Of a stretch of DNA of 64,000 nt, positions 34,460 to 43,545 are shown in pieces (the stretch's first letter is position 1; each line of letters opens with the position of its first letter). The translations under genes and the position numbers were made by a program. Under the pieces are notes generated by a model, which saw nothing but the letters and a program-made list of their open reading frames with translations, was not told the origin of the DNA and did not search any database. Location of the stretch: contig JAWKRB010000026.1 in assembly GCA_041389885.1 (NCBI GenBank), positions 1 through 64,000 on the forward strand. Direction: 5' to 3'. The DNA comes from JAWKRB01 sp041389885 (lineage in GTDB: Bacteria; Myxococcota_A; Polyangia; Polyangiales; Ga0077539).

Positions 34460-35635
34460 ATGAAGTCAACACGCTGGGTTCCAGTTGCTCTCCTCGCCGC
34501 GCTCCTGGCGACACCCGCCGCTCGCGCTCAAAACGCCAGCGCAGAGGCGCGCGCCGCGTTCCAGGAGGGTGTTCGCCAGTTCTCTGACCGGCACTTCGCG
34601 GAGGCCCTCGAGGCGTTTCGTCGCGCCTATCGCACGCGGCCTCATCCGAGCGTGCTCGTCAACATCGCGAACTGCTACCTGGCGCTCGAGGATCCCCACC
34701 AGGCGATCAGCTACTTCGACCGCTTTCTGAGCGACCCGACGAACAACGCGTCGCCGCAGCAGCGCCAGGAGATCCAGCAGGCTCTGCTCTCGGCGCGTCG
34801 GCGGCTCGCACAGGTGAACGTCGTGGTGATCCCCGCTGGGGCGGAGGTCTTCGTCGACGGCGACCTCGTCGGGAGCGCGCCGCTCCGTCGCCCGGTGGAG
34901 CTCGGTCCGGGGCCCCACGTCGTCGAAGCGCGGCGCGCGGGGGCGGCGACGCAGCAGTATCAGGCCCGCCTCGAGGCGGGCTCGCAGCTGACGGTCACCC
35001 TCGACCTGCTCCAGGGGCGCAGCTATGTGGGCACCGCGCCCTCGCAGGCCGTGGCCACGGCGGTGACCCCGACGCCCCCGACGCCGACGCCCGTGGTGAC
35101 CCCGCCACCGGTTGCGCCGGTCACGCCCCCGCCGGCCGCCGTGGTGACCCCGCCGACGGTCGCCGTCGTCACGCCTCCCGAGGTGCCAGCGGCGCCTCCG
35201 GCGACGGTGATCGCGCAGCCGGCGTCGGGCACGCTCAGCCTCCGCGGCAACGACGGCGTCGTGGCGCCCCGCTCCCGCGGCCCGGGCGCGGGCTTCTGGA
35301 TCACCCTCGGGCTCACGGTCGGCTTCGGCGCGACCGCCACGGGCTTCGCGGTGTACGCCGAGAACCTCGCGTCTGACTTTCAGGTGATCGCGCGGGCGCA
35401 CAACGTCGCGCCCCCCGGCCAGCAGCGCGACTTGCTGTTTCAGCAGGCGACCAACTACGCCGCCGCGGTCGATCAGAATCGAACCATCGCGATCATCATG
35501 GGCGGCGCCGCCGGCGCGTCCGCGATCGCCGCGGTGATCCTGCTCGTGACGGGGGGCTCCAGCTCTTCCAGGCGGGCGGTCACCGTCGGCCCCGCCGCGC
35601 TCGGTCACGGCGCGTCGCTCAACCTCGCGTTCTGA
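34460..35635 (+). CDS. TPR-PEGA envelope protein
   Basis: 391 residues. Signal peptide VPVALLAALLATPAARA, then TPR helices (FSDRHFAEALEAFRRAYRTR, SVLVNIANCYLALEDPHQAI). A PEGA domain follows at about residues 120-165 (VVVIPAGAEVFVDGDLVGSA). A Pro/Thr/Val-rich linker precedes two hydrophobic segments: FWITLGLTVGFGATATGFAV and IAIIMGGAAGASAIAAVILL. The C-terminus is SLNLAF. PEGA domains are carbohydrate or wall-associated surface modules. A frame-damaged paralogue lies at 41378-42161. Role unknown; envelope attachment is likely. Confidence 0.82.
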   Translation: MKSTRWVPVALLAALLATPAARAQNASAEARAAFQEGVRQFSDRHFAEALEAFRRAYRTRPHPSVLVNIANCYLALEDPHQAISYFDRFLSDPTNNASPQQRQEIQQALLSARRRLAQVNVVVIPAGAEVFVDGDLVGSAPLRRPVELGPGPHVVEARRAGAATQQYQARLEAGSQLTVTLDLLQGRSYVGTAPSQAVATAVTPTPPTPTPVVTPPPVAPVTPPPAAVVTPPTVAVVTPPEVPAAPPATVIAQPASGTLSLRGNDGVVAPRSRGPGAGFWITLGLTVGFGATATGFAVYAENLASDFQVIARAHNVAPPGQQRDLLFQQATNYAAAVDQNRTIAIIMGGAAGASAIAAVILLVTGGSSSSRRAVTVGPAALGHGASLNLAF

Positions 35636-35719
35636 CCGCCTCCCACGTCCCGCGCAGCCTCGTCGACGCGCTCACGCCCTGCGGGCCACGCGCGCGTTGG
35701 CGCTGCGTGCGCGGGTCGC

Positions 35720-36970
35720 TCAGCGAAACGCGAGGAACGCCACGAGCGCGAGGGCGAGGGCCGCGAGGCTCACCGCGGCGTACACCCAGGTCGGCGTGGA
35801 CGACACGGGCAGCGGATACTCGGACGCAGGTCGCGAGACCGCGGGGGCCGCCGGCGAGGGGGCGGCGACGGGCTGGGGCGGAGGGGGCGTCGCGGGGCGC
35901 GGCGGCGCGGCGGCCTTATGCTCCGCGATCTCGGCCTCGATCTCGGCCTCGCTCAGCGCCCCCCAGCGGGAGTGGTCGCCCTCGAGCTTGAACGCGCGTC
36001 CGAGCGCGTCGGCCATCTCGCCGACGGACTGAAAGCGCTTGGCGCGATCCTTGGTCAGGCCCTTCACGACGACGTCGTCGATCTCGATCGGAGCCGAGTC
36101 GCTGGCCAGCGATGGGGGCATGGGCTCATCGCCCAGGATGCGAAACAAGATCTGCGGCCCGTTGCCGCCGCCGAAGGGGACCTTGCCCACGAGCGCCTCG
36201 TAGACGATCACCGCGACCGCCCACACGTCCGCGCGGTGATCGAGGTCGTCGGCGCCCTTCGCCTGCTCTGGGGACATGTAGAAGGGCGAGCCGATGGTGG
36301 TGCCCATGACGGTGAGCTTGTTGCCGCGATCCTGACCCTGGGTGAACTTCACCGACCCGAAGTCGAGGAGCTTCACCACATCGCCCGCCTCTGAGCGCAC
36401 GAGGAATACGTTGTCGGGCTTGAGGTCTCGGTGCACGAAGCCGCCTCGGTGCGCCGAGTCGAGCGCGAGCGCGAGCTGCGACACCACGCGAATCACCCGC
36501 GGCACCGACATGATCTTCGTGCGGTCGATGACCGTTCGGAGCTCCTCGCCGTCGAGGTACTCCATCGAGAGGTACCAGCCCCCGTCGGGGCGGCCGGGTA
36601 TCGTCGGCGTCTGTGAGAAGTCGAAGACCTCGACGACGTGAGGGTGCGTGAGCGCCTTGGAGGTCTCGGCCTCGCGCCGAAAGCGCTCGATGTTCACGTT
36701 GTCGGTCGCGATGTCGGCGTGAAGCACCTTGAGGGCCACGCGCTGCTGGCGCTCGGTGTCGCGGGCCTCATACACGCGCCCCATGCCGCCGTCGGCGATC
36801 ACCCGCCGCACCTCGTAGCGCCCCGCGATCAGCGCACCTACGATGGGGTCGGCCGGGTCCCGCGGCGCGGGGATCGAGTCGATGGGGACCAGGCGGGTGC
36901 CGTCGCTGCCGCAGAAGGCGGTGCCCTCGAGCGGGTAGGTGCGTTGGCAGCGCGGGCAGGCATTCAGCAT
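35720..36970 (-). CDS. Ser/Thr protein kinase with N-terminal zinc ribbon and C-terminal membrane anchor
   Basis: 416 residues from ATG at 36970. A short zinc ribbon (NACPRCQRTYPLEGTAFCGS) leads into a Hanks-type kinase domain: ADGGMGRVYEARD (glycine loop), RVALKVLHAD (Lys), HRDLKPDNVFLV (catalytic loop), LLDFGSVKF (DFG) and MSPEQAKG. All catalytic residues are present. A Pro-rich linker and one membrane helix (WVYAAVSLAALALALVAFLA) end the protein, so the kinase faces the cytoplasm. This architecture is common in myxobacteria. It lies 17 bases after the C4 zinc-ribbon coiled-coil gene and is probably co-transcribed with it. The target is unknown. Confidence 0.9.
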   Translation of the reverse strand: MLNACPRCQRTYPLEGTAFCGSDGTRLVPIDSIPAPRDPADPIVGALIAGRYEVRRVIADGGMGRVYEARDTERQQRVALKVLHADIATDNVNIERFRREAETSKALTHPHVVEVFDFSQTPTIPGRPDGGWYLSMEYLDGEELRTVIDRTKIMSVPRVIRVVSQLALALDSAHRGGFVHRDLKPDNVFLVRSEAGDVVKLLDFGSVKFTQGQDRGNKLTVMGTTIGSPFYMSPEQAKGADDLDHRADVWAVAVIVYEALVGKVPFGGGNGPQILFRILGDEPMPPSLASDSAPIEIDDVVVKGLTKDRAKRFQSVGEMADALGRAFKLEGDHSRWGALSEAEIEAEIAEHKAAAPPRPATPPPPQPVAAPSPAAPAVSRPASEYPLPVSSTPTWVYAAVSLAALALALVAFLAFR

Positions 36971-36987
36971 CGCGTGGGCATCGTCGC

Positions 36988-37698
36988 TCAGCGAGCGCTC
37001 GCCGGCGGCATCAGGATGCGCTGGCAGTTCGGGCACTGGTGCACCCGCGCGGCGCTCAAGATCTGGTTGTAGAGCTGCGGCGGCAGCGAGATGTGGCACC
37101 CGCGGCAGACGCCGTTGGTGATCTCGGCGACGCCGTTGCCCCTGCGGGTGAACACCATCGTGTAGATGCGCAGGATGTCGGCGCGCACCTTCGAGGTGAT
37201 CGACTGACGCGCCACCTCGACCTCGCGCTTGCGCTCGACGAGCTCCTCGGAGCGGGCCTGCGCGGCGGCCTCCTCGTCCTTCAGGAGCACGCCGAGCTGC
37301 TCGAAGTCGGCCTCGTGCCGGGCGATCTGCTCGCGCACCTGGGTGATCATCGCCTCGATGCGCCCGGTCTCCTGCGAGCGCTCCTCCTTCTCGCGGCGCA
37401 GCACCTCGAGCGCCGAGCGCGTGGCCTCAGCCTCCCGGGAGTTCCTCGCGACGTCGGCCCTGCGCTTGGTCGCGGCGGACTTCTCGTCGATCTGCAGCAG
37501 GGCGTCCGCGTGCTCGGTGCGGAGCTTCTCCGCCTCGTGCAGCTGCTGGCGCTCGCGCTCGAGCAGCTCTCGAATGCGGTCCACGTCCGTTCGCAGCTCG
37601 TCAAGGCGTGAGCGAATCTCGGCGAGGTCCACATCGACCTGGCGGATCGCGAGATCGGTCCGGGCCAGCTCTTCAAGCGCATTCAGTTGATCACGCAC
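36988..37698 (-). CDS. C4-type zinc-ribbon coiled-coil protein (CT398/YdgH-like family)
   Basis: 236 residues from GTG at 37698; AAGGAG about 10 bases upstream fits a ribosome-binding site. Residues 1-170 form a long, charged antiparallel coiled coil. The C-terminus carries a C4 zinc ribbon: GVCRGCHISLPPQLYNQI and HQCPNCQRILMPP. The family is widespread and thought to act as a helical-hairpin scaffold, sometimes tied to flagellar or nucleic-acid functions; its role here is unknown. The gene lies 44 bases downstream of the tRNA-Ile and directly upstream of the kinase. Confidence 0.88.
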   Translation of the reverse strand: MRDQLNALEELARTDLAIRQVDVDLAEIRSRLDELRTDVDRIRELLERERQQLHEAEKLRTEHADALLQIDEKSAATKRRADVARNSREAEATRSALEVLRREKEERSQETGRIEAMITQVREQIARHEADFEQLGVLLKDEEAAAQARSEELVERKREVEVARQSITSKVRADILRIYTMVFTRRGNGVAEITNGVCRGCHISLPPQLYNQILSAARVHQCPNCQRILMPPASAR

Positions 37699-37741
37699 CC
37701 TGTCGGCTCTCCTTACACACGCCTTCGCGCGGTTGCTTCGA

Positions 37742-37815
37742 TAGGCCCATCGGGGATCGAACCCGAAACCTCCCGAGTATAAGTCAGGTGCTCTCACCGG
37801 TTGAGCTATGGGCCC
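37742..37815 (-). tRNA. tRNA-Ile with anticodon UAU
   Basis: 74 bases fold into a complete cloverleaf. Acceptor GGGCCCA pairs with TGGGCCT (terminal G-U). The D-arm is GCTC/GAGC, the anticodon stem CCTGA/TCGGG, and the T-arm TCGGG-TTCGATC-CCCGA. The anticodon loop is CTTATAC, giving UAU, which reads AUA (Ile). The discriminator base is A; CCA is not encoded. AUA is more often read in bacteria by a CAU-anticodon tRNA carrying lysidine, so this is unusual. Confidence 0.9.
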
Positions 37816-37917
37816 GTTGAGACGCGGGACTCTACTCCCCGCGCGGGTCCGGACGCAATGAACCGTCGAGCCCCGGCGTGGTAGGAAAATTCGCGGCGCG
37901 CACGGAGCTCCCCTAGT

Positions 37918-38823
37918 GTGGGGCCCGTGCGTGACGACGATCTCCTCCTCGACGGCTACCTCGCTCACCTGCGCGTCGAGCGCGGGCTCGCGGCGCGCAG
38001 CGTCGAAGCCTACGCCGGTGACCTCCTTCGCTTCGCCGTCTTCTCCCGCCAGGACCTCACCAAGACCTTCTCGAACATCGACGCCTCCGACGTCGCGGCC
38101 TGGCTCGTCTCGCTCTCGCGAGAGGGGATCTCGGCGCGGGCCCAGGCTCGAAAGCTCTCCGCCCTGCGAGGGTTCTTTCGCTTCCTCCTGGCCGAGCGCC
38201 ACGTCGCGGCCGACCCCACCGCGCTGGTGAGCGGGCCGAGGTTGCCCCGAAAGCTCCCGCAGGTGCTCACCTTCAGCGAGGTCGAGTCGCTGCTCACCGC
38301 GCCCGATTTCGGCACCCCGCGGGGCTGCCGAGACGGCGCGATGCTGCAGCTGCTCTACGCCTCGGGGCTGAGGGTCTCAGAGCTCGTGGGGCTCAAGCTC
38401 GCCGACATCGACCTCGACCAGGGGATCGTGTCGGCCTTCGGCAAGGGCGGAAAGCGCCGCCGGGTGCCCATCGGTGAGGTCGCGCAGGCCGCGGTGCGAA
38501 AGTACCTCCGCGAGGTGCGCCCGAAGTGGTCGACCCGGGCGTCGAGCCCCGACCTCTTCCTCACCGAGCGGGGCGTCGGCATGACCCGTCAGGGCTTCTG
38601 GAAGCTCCTCGGGCGCTACGCCCGGGTCTCCGGCGTCACCAAGCCGATCTCGCCGCACAAGCTCCGGCACAGCTTCGCGACGCACCTCCTCGAGCGCGGC
38701 GCCGACCTGCGCGCCGTGCAGTCGATGCTCGGTCACGCCGACATCGCGACCACGCAGGTGTACACGCACGTCACCTCGGAGCACCTCCGGGTGACCCACG
38801 AGCGCTTTCACCCCCGCGGCTGA
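37918..38823 (+). CDS. xerD: Site-specific tyrosine recombinase XerD/XerC
   Basis: 301 residues from GTG at 37918 (a second in-frame GTG at 37927 is possible). The N-terminal SAM-like core-binding domain (LLLDGYLAHLRVERGLAARS) precedes the catalytic domain. Catalytic residues are all visible: Arg in YASGLRVSELVGLK, Lys in FGKGGKRRRVPIG, His/Arg in SPHKLRHSFATHLLE, His in MLGHADIATTQVYTH and the nucleophile Tyr in the same segment. It resolves chromosome dimers at dif near the terminus. scpA follows, a common chromosome-maintenance arrangement. No dif-like site was recognised nearby. Confidence 0.93.
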   Translation: MGPVRDDDLLLDGYLAHLRVERGLAARSVEAYAGDLLRFAVFSRQDLTKTFSNIDASDVAAWLVSLSREGISARAQARKLSALRGFFRFLLAERHVAADPTALVSGPRLPRKLPQVLTFSEVESLLTAPDFGTPRGCRDGAMLQLLYASGLRVSELVGLKLADIDLDQGIVSAFGKGGKRRRVPIGEVAQAAVRKYLREVRPKWSTRASSPDLFLTERGVGMTRQGFWKLLGRYARVSGVTKPISPHKLRHSFATHLLERGADLRAVQSMLGHADIATTQVYTHVTSEHLRVTHERFHPRG

Positions 38824-38849
38824 GCGCGGCGGTCCCAGGGGAGAACGCC

Positions 38850-39638
38850 ATGGACCCCGAGCTCGATCCGTCTCCCTTCCTCAGCATCGACCTGCCGCAA
38901 TTCGAGGGCCCCCTCGACCTGCTGCTGCACCTCATCCAGAAGCACGAGATCGACGTGCTCGACATCCCGATCTCCTTCGTGACGACGAAGTACCTCGAGA
39001 TGATCGAGCTCATGCGGCTCCTCGACCTCGACATCGCCGCCGAGTACCTGCTCATGGCCGCGACGCTCGCGCACATCAAGTCGCGCATGCTGCTGCCCTC
39101 GCCGCCCGCGGACGAGGGCGAGGCGAGCGCCGAGGGCGACGAGGGCGAAGACCCGCGCGCCGAGCTCGTGCGGCGCCTCCTCGAGTACCAGAAGTACAAG
39201 GCCGCGGCGGAGGAGCTCGCGAGCCGCGGCGTGGTGGGCCGCGACGTGTTCCCGCGGGGGGCCGAGGTCCAGGTCGACGAGCTCGGCGAGGCGCCGCTGG
39301 CGGAGCTCCCGGTGATCGCGCTGCTCGAGGCCTTCGACAAGCTGCTGAAGAAGCGCAAGCTCACGATCTCGCACGAGGTCACCGCGGAGCGCGTGAGCAT
39401 CGCCGAGCGCATCAACGAGATCGTCGACCGGCTCAGGGAGCGACGCACGGCGCGCTTCGACGAGCTCTTCGACGACGCGCAGACCACCCTCGACCTCGTC
39501 GTGACCTTCCTGGCGCTCCTCGAGATGACCCGGCTGCGCATGACCCGGCTCTACCAGTCCGGGCACGAGGAGCCGCTGCACGTGACCCTCGTGCTGCTGG
39601 ACGTCGCGATGAAGATCTCCGAAGAAGACTACGCATGA
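38850..39638 (+). CDS. scpA: Segregation and condensation protein A (kleisin)
   Basis: 262 residues. ScpA signatures are FEGPLDLLLHLIQKHEIDVL at the N-terminus, AAEYLLMAATLAHIKSRMLL, RRLLEYQKYKAAAEEL and, near the C-terminus, FLALLEMTRLRMTRLYQSG. ScpA bridges the SMC ATPase heads and recruits ScpB to compact and segregate the chromosome. The ATG at 38850 has AGGGGAG upstream. An acidic insert lies at about residues 86-105. Its stop overlaps the scpB ATG (ATGA), so they are translationally coupled. Confidence 0.95.
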   Translation: MDPELDPSPFLSIDLPQFEGPLDLLLHLIQKHEIDVLDIPISFVTTKYLEMIELMRLLDLDIAAEYLLMAATLAHIKSRMLLPSPPADEGEASAEGDEGEDPRAELVRRLLEYQKYKAAAEELASRGVVGRDVFPRGAEVQVDELGEAPLAELPVIALLEAFDKLLKKRKLTISHEVTAERVSIAERINEIVDRLRERRTARFDELFDDAQTTLDLVVTFLALLEMTRLRMTRLYQSGHEEPLHVTLVLLDVAMKISEEDYA

Positions 39639-40377
39639 GCGCCGAAGACGAAGCGATCGCGCCAGACGACGAGGAGCTCGCGGGCACAGGCCCGGGCCCG
39701 GCCCGCGCGCCGCCGCGCTCGATCAGCGAGCGGCACCTCAAGACGGTGGTCGAGAGCCTGGTCTTCGTCGCCGAGAAGCCCATCTCGGCGCACGACATCG
39801 CCAGGGTGGCGAGGGCCGACCTCCGCGACGTGCGCAGGCTGCTCCACGAGCTGCGCGACGAGTACCAGGGGCGCGGCGTGCAGCTCGACGAGGTCGCGGG
39901 CGCCTGGCAGTTCCGCTCGAGCGTGGCGAACGCGCCCTTCGTGCGCGAGCTCTTGCAGGCGAAGCCCGTGCGTCTGAGCCGCGCGCAGGTCGAGGCGCTG
40001 TCGATCATCGCGTACCGACAGCCCATCACGCGCCCCGAGGTCGACGAGGTGCGCGGGGTCGACTCGGGCTCCGCGCTCAAGATCCCGCTCGAGCGCGGCT
40101 CCTGTGCGGCACATCGGGCGACGCGAGGAGCCGGGGCGCCTGCTGCTGTACGGCACCACGTCGCAGTTCCCGAGTCGCCCTTCGGCCCGTTCTCCGCGAC
40201 CTGCCGCTGCTGGAGTACACCGAGCTGTCGCCCGAGAGCGAGGCGACCCTCTCTGAGAAGTTTATGAGGCCGACGCTGGCCCCGCGAGCAGGGCGCGACG
40301 CAGGCCGAGGCGCAGGCCGGGGAGGGGCGAGGCACCGCCGCGACGACCGATCCCGACGCTCGAGGAGGGCGAGGTGA
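39635..40377 (+). pseudogene. scpB: scpB, segregation and condensation protein B, disrupted by indels after residue about 150
   Basis: The first about 150 residues are intact and typical of ScpB: RHLKTVVESLVFVAEKPISA, VARADLRDVRRLLHELRDEY and VEALSIIAYRQPITRPEVDE. From about 40090 the frame changes. GRREEPGRLLLYGTTSQF is in one frame (40108-40170) and LRDLPLLEYTELSPESEATL in another (about 40196-40255). The end is uncertain. ScpB is essential partner of SMC-ScpA, so sequence error is likelier than real loss. This is the left end of the 3-kb region of dense indels. Confidence 0.82.
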
Positions 40378-40424
40378 GGTCGCTGACGCACCCCGGCGGA
40401 GGGTGTTCTCTCCCCGCGCGGCGG

Positions 40425-41381
40425 ATGGAGCCTTCAAGAACTGATCCTCACGCTGCAGGACTTCTGGTCGAAGCGCGGCTTCGCCTGCTGATGCAGCTGT
40501 ACAATCCCGAGGTCGGCGCGGGCACCAACCTCGTCGACGTTCCTCCGCGCGCTCGGCTCCCGAGCCCCGGAACGTGGCCTTCGTCGAGCCCTCGCGCCGC
40601 CCCTCCGACGGTCGCTACGGCGAGAACCCCTGAACCGCCTCCAGCAGTTTCACCAGTTCCAGGTGATCCTGAAGCCGTCGCCCTCGACATCCGTGACTCA
40701 GTACCTGGCGTCGCTTCGCGCCCTCGGCACCGATCCGCTCCGGCACGACGTGCGCTTCGTCGAGGACGACTGGGAGTCCCACCCTCGGCGCCTGGGCCAT
40801 GCGCCTGGCTCGGACGGCCCGGAGATCTCGCAGTTCAAGTATTTTCAGCAGTGCGGCGGCTTCGACTGCCGCCCCGTGTCGGGCGAGCTCACCACGGCCC
40901 GAGCGCATCGTGATGTACCTCCAGGACGTCGAGACAACGTGTACGACGCCATGTGGTCGCCCGGCGTGCGCTACGGCGAGATCGCGAAGCGGGCGGAGTG
41001 GGAGTGGTCGACGTACGTCTCCACCGCCGCCGACCCCGAGTACCACCGCGCGCAGTTCGACCTCTGCGAGCGCGAGTGTCGACGGATGTTGGGGCTCGTC
41101 GAGCAGCTGGTGGAGACGAAGAAGGGGCGGCGCGTCGAGCTCGCCTACTCGTCGCCGCCGCTCGAGCGGCTGTGCCTCCCGCCTACGACTTCTGCGTGAA
41201 GGCGTCTCACCACTTCAACGTGCTCGATGCCCGCGGCGCGATCTCGGTGACCGCGCGCCAGGACTACATCAAGCGCGTGCGCGGCCTGGCGCACCGGTGC
41301 GCGAAACGGCTCGCGGCAGCGGTGAGGCGCTCGGGTTTCCGCCGCTGAAGCGCGCGCGCCCGCACCGAGGCGACGCCGTGA
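40425..41381 (+). pseudogene. glyQ: glyQ, glycyl-tRNA synthetase alpha subunit, broken by many indels
   Basis: Fragments in all three frames align in order with GlyQ. In order they are LQELILTLQDFW (40432-), AFVEPSRR then SDGRYGENP, NRLQQFHQFQVILKPSP, DPLRHDVRFVEDDWES, YFQQCGGFDCRPVSGEL, WSPGVRYGEIAKRAEWEW, ADPEYHRAQFDLCERE and HHFNVLDARGAISVTARQDY, ending EALGFPPLK. The enzyme charges tRNA-Gly as an alpha2beta2 complex. At least six small insertions or deletions are needed. An essential gene in this state signals poor consensus. glyS is not seen next to it. Boundaries are approximate. Confidence 0.85.
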
Positions 41382-42161
41382 GTCGCGGGCTGCGCTCGCG
41401 GCGATGCTGCTCCTCGCTCCGCCGCGTCGGCGCAGCTCGTGGTGGACGCGGCCAGGAACCGTCCGCTCGGGCGCGTAGAGGTCTTCGATGGCTTCTACCG
41501 CTTCTCCGAGGCCGCGAGCGCGTTTCGCGAGGCCCACGCGATCTCGCACCGGTGCTGGTTTCCTTGTTCAACGTCGGGCGCGGCGGGAGGCCGCGGCCGC
41601 TTAAGCAACCTCCAGGTAGCGGCGATCGAGGCGCTCACCCTCTTTCGCAGCCGGCCGCGCCGGGCTTCGACTGCGCCGCGCTCGACGAGCAGATCCAGCG
41701 GCTCCAGTCGCAGCTGCGGAGCAAGAGCGCCTCGCGTCGAGGCCAGGCCCAGAACGTCGCCGCCCGCGCCGCCCGTGGTGCGCTCGGTCATCGAGCCGCG
41801 CTGGTTCCGCGTCGAGTACCAGCACAGCATGCTTCACCACCGTCGGGCCCTGGGTGACCCTGGGCTCGGCACCCTGGCGGGGGTCGCGGGGATCGTTCAG
41901 GGCGTCGTCGCCGGGGCCGACGTCCGCTCCTGCGCGACGTCAACGCGGGGAGCACACCCTGGAGCCAGAGCGCGCAAGACGCGCAGAACGGCGCCTCGGG
42001 TGCGGTCACCCGCGCGACGGTGCTCGGGGCCGTGGGCGGCACGCCGGCTGTGCTGGAGGTGCGCTCTGGCCCCGTCAGACCCGGCACCGGCGAGGTGCGC
42101 AGCGCGCCCGTGCTCTCTGTGACGCTCCTCGGGGCTCTCTCTCGCCTTCGGAGGTCAGTTG
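41378..42161 (+). pseudogene. TPR-type envelope protein, paralogue of the 34460-35635 gene, broken by indels
   Basis: Pieces in different frames: signal-peptide-like start followed by AQLVVDAARNRPLGRVEVF, RFSEAASAFREAHAI (TPR), FDCAALDEQIQRLQSQLRSK, VIEPRWFRVEYQHS, VGPWVTLGLGT-like and a terminal VLSVTLLGALS...FGG. The order (signal peptide, TPR, Pro-rich linker, hydrophobic segment, short beta end) matches the TPR-PEGA gene at 34460-35635. The start GTG at 41378 would overlap the glyQ stop, and the end overlaps the next gene's TTG. Boundaries are approximate. Confidence 0.5.
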
Positions 42162-42762
42162 AAGCGCGCCCTCCTCACGCTGGCCCTCGCGCCTGGCCGC
42201 GCGGTGCCCGACCTCGACACGCAGGGCGCGATCGTCTGCGGCTCGAACAACCTCTGCCCCGCGGGCTATCGCTGCGGAGCTGAAGAGTACGTCGGGCGAC
42301 GTCATACGCGGCTGCCTTCGACGCCGCCCTGGCGCCCGGGCCGGCGACGCCTCCTTCAGCAGCGGGCGCCGCGCCTTCGATGCTGCCGCGCGCGCCGCAG
42401 CGCGAGGACCGCCACTGCGGAAACGTCGGATGCAGAAACGAAGCGTTGCGGCGGACGTCGCGCCGCGCGACCGAGTTGCATCGTTTCAGCTCGGCGTCTT
42501 CGCTCGGCAAACGACGGCGCTCGACATCGGGAGCCTCCGCTGGAGGTTGGTGGTTCAGGGCAACGCGTACGGGCTTCGACCCGATGAGCACTGGGCGCAA
42601 CGATCTGCGCGCTCCGCCGTCTTCAGGTGGCGCTGGCGCGCGGGGCAGCGCCGTGCGTGCGGCTCGGGGCTCACGAGCGCCGTGTGCGTGCCCGGATCGC
42701 AGACGTTCGGCGCCAGGCCGGCGAACTCCGGCGACCGCGCGACGGGCACCTGCCGCCAGTAG
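42159..42762 (+). pseudogene. Lipoprotein with Cys motif, broken by indels
   Basis: Starts at TTG 42159 with GGAG about 6 bases upstream. KRALLTLALA is followed in frame by AVPDLDTQGAIVCGSNNLCP and AGYRCGAE, a lipoprotein-type N-terminus with the CG..NLCP.GYRC motif common in myxobacterial exported proteins. The frame then changes several times. LDIGSLRWRLVVQGNAYG, CGSGLTSAVCVPGSQTFG and GDRATGTCRQ are readable, ending at TAG 42760-42762. The function is unknown. Confidence 0.5.
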
Positions 42763-42766
42763 ACCC

Positions 42767-43118
42767 TCAGCCGTGACCGCTAAAATCGACGGCGTTCACG
42801 AAGTGTCTGACCTCGTCGCCGACGACCGCGACGAAATCGATCCGCGTCCAACGCAGATGGGACTGCGCGTACCGAGGTCGCGTCGATGAGCTCCTGCGCG
42901 CTTTCGGGCGTTGGCGCTGCCTCCCGAGGGCCTGACCATCGCGCCTACCCTGCAGCAGAGCGCACCTCCACCACGACGAGCGTCGCGCCGTCCCACGCGA
43001 CCAGGTCGAGCTCGTCGCGTCCTGACGCGCACGTTGCGCGCGGCCAACGACGTGGCTGCGCTCTCGAAAGCCAGCGCTGCGCCAGGAGCCCTGCGCGCCT
43101 GCCGCGAGCCGTGGTGCT
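42767..43118 (-). pseudogene. yraN: yraN-like UPF0102 family (putative nuclease-fold) gene, broken by indels
   Basis: On the minus strand the pieces AGLLAQRWLSRA, AARNVRVR, DELDLVAWDGATLVVVEVRS and finally RIDFVAVVGDEVRHFVNAVD, stopping at TGA 42769-42767, follow the YraN order, in which ELDLVxxDxxxxVFVEVR forms the nuclease-like core. Frame changes occur between pieces and the middle (about 42850-42930) is unreadable. The start is unclear, close to the stop of the upstream lipoprotein gene. YraN proteins resemble Holliday-junction-resolvase folds; function is not established. Confidence 0.62.
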
Positions 43119-43119
43119 G

Positions 43120-43545
43120 TCAGGGGGTGAGGGTCTCTGAGCGGACGCAGTACGAGCCACGAACGCCCTCGGAGTACTGCTCACCCGCGAGGTTGGTAAC
43201 GCAGGTGAAGCCGGTGGGGACGCAGAGCACGCTCGGGTCGGTGGTCGCGCGGAGCGGGGACGCCGCAGCGGCATCGCAGTAGACGGCCGCGGCCTCGCGC
43301 GCCATCACGTCGGTCGTCTCGGAGAAGTGGCAATAATTTATGGTGATGCGAGCGGCACTGCAGCGACTGGGTTCGATGTAGACCTCGCTGCCGAGGAAGC
43401 ACCGCTGGTGCCGCCGTCCCCAGAACTCGCCGTCACATCGCTGGCCTTGGGGGCGTGAGGGGGCGCAGGGGGAGCCTACGTCATCATCGCTGCAGCCCAT
43501 CGCCGCGATCGCGGCAAGGCCCATGAGCAGGTAGAGCGTCTTCAC
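43120..43545 (-). CDS. Cys-containing lipoprotein (141 aa)
   Basis: 141 residues from GTG at 43545. The signal peptide KTLYLLMGLAAIAAMGC carries a lipobox at AAMGC. The mature part is hydrophilic with about seven Cys (SPCAPSRPQ, RCDGE, RCFLG, RCSAAR, YCHFSE), suggesting several disulphides. No family is recognised. An outer-membrane or periplasmic lipoprotein is predicted. The yraN fragment lies directly downstream on the same strand. The frame is uninterrupted, marking the right-hand limit of the damaged region. Confidence 0.72.
   Translation of the reverse strand: MKTLYLLMGLAAIAAMGCSDDDVGSPCAPSRPQGQRCDGEFWGRRHQRCFLGSEVYIEPSRCSAARITINYCHFSETTDVMAREAAAVYCDAAAASPLRATTDPSVLCVPTGFTCVTNLAGEQYSEGVRGSYCVRSETLTP

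Noticed and set aside
40080..43118. Genuine pseudogene cluster or recent horizontal island
   Set aside because: Order and content (scpB, glyQ, yraN) are core-genome and composition is like the neighbours; dense small indels fit sequence error better.
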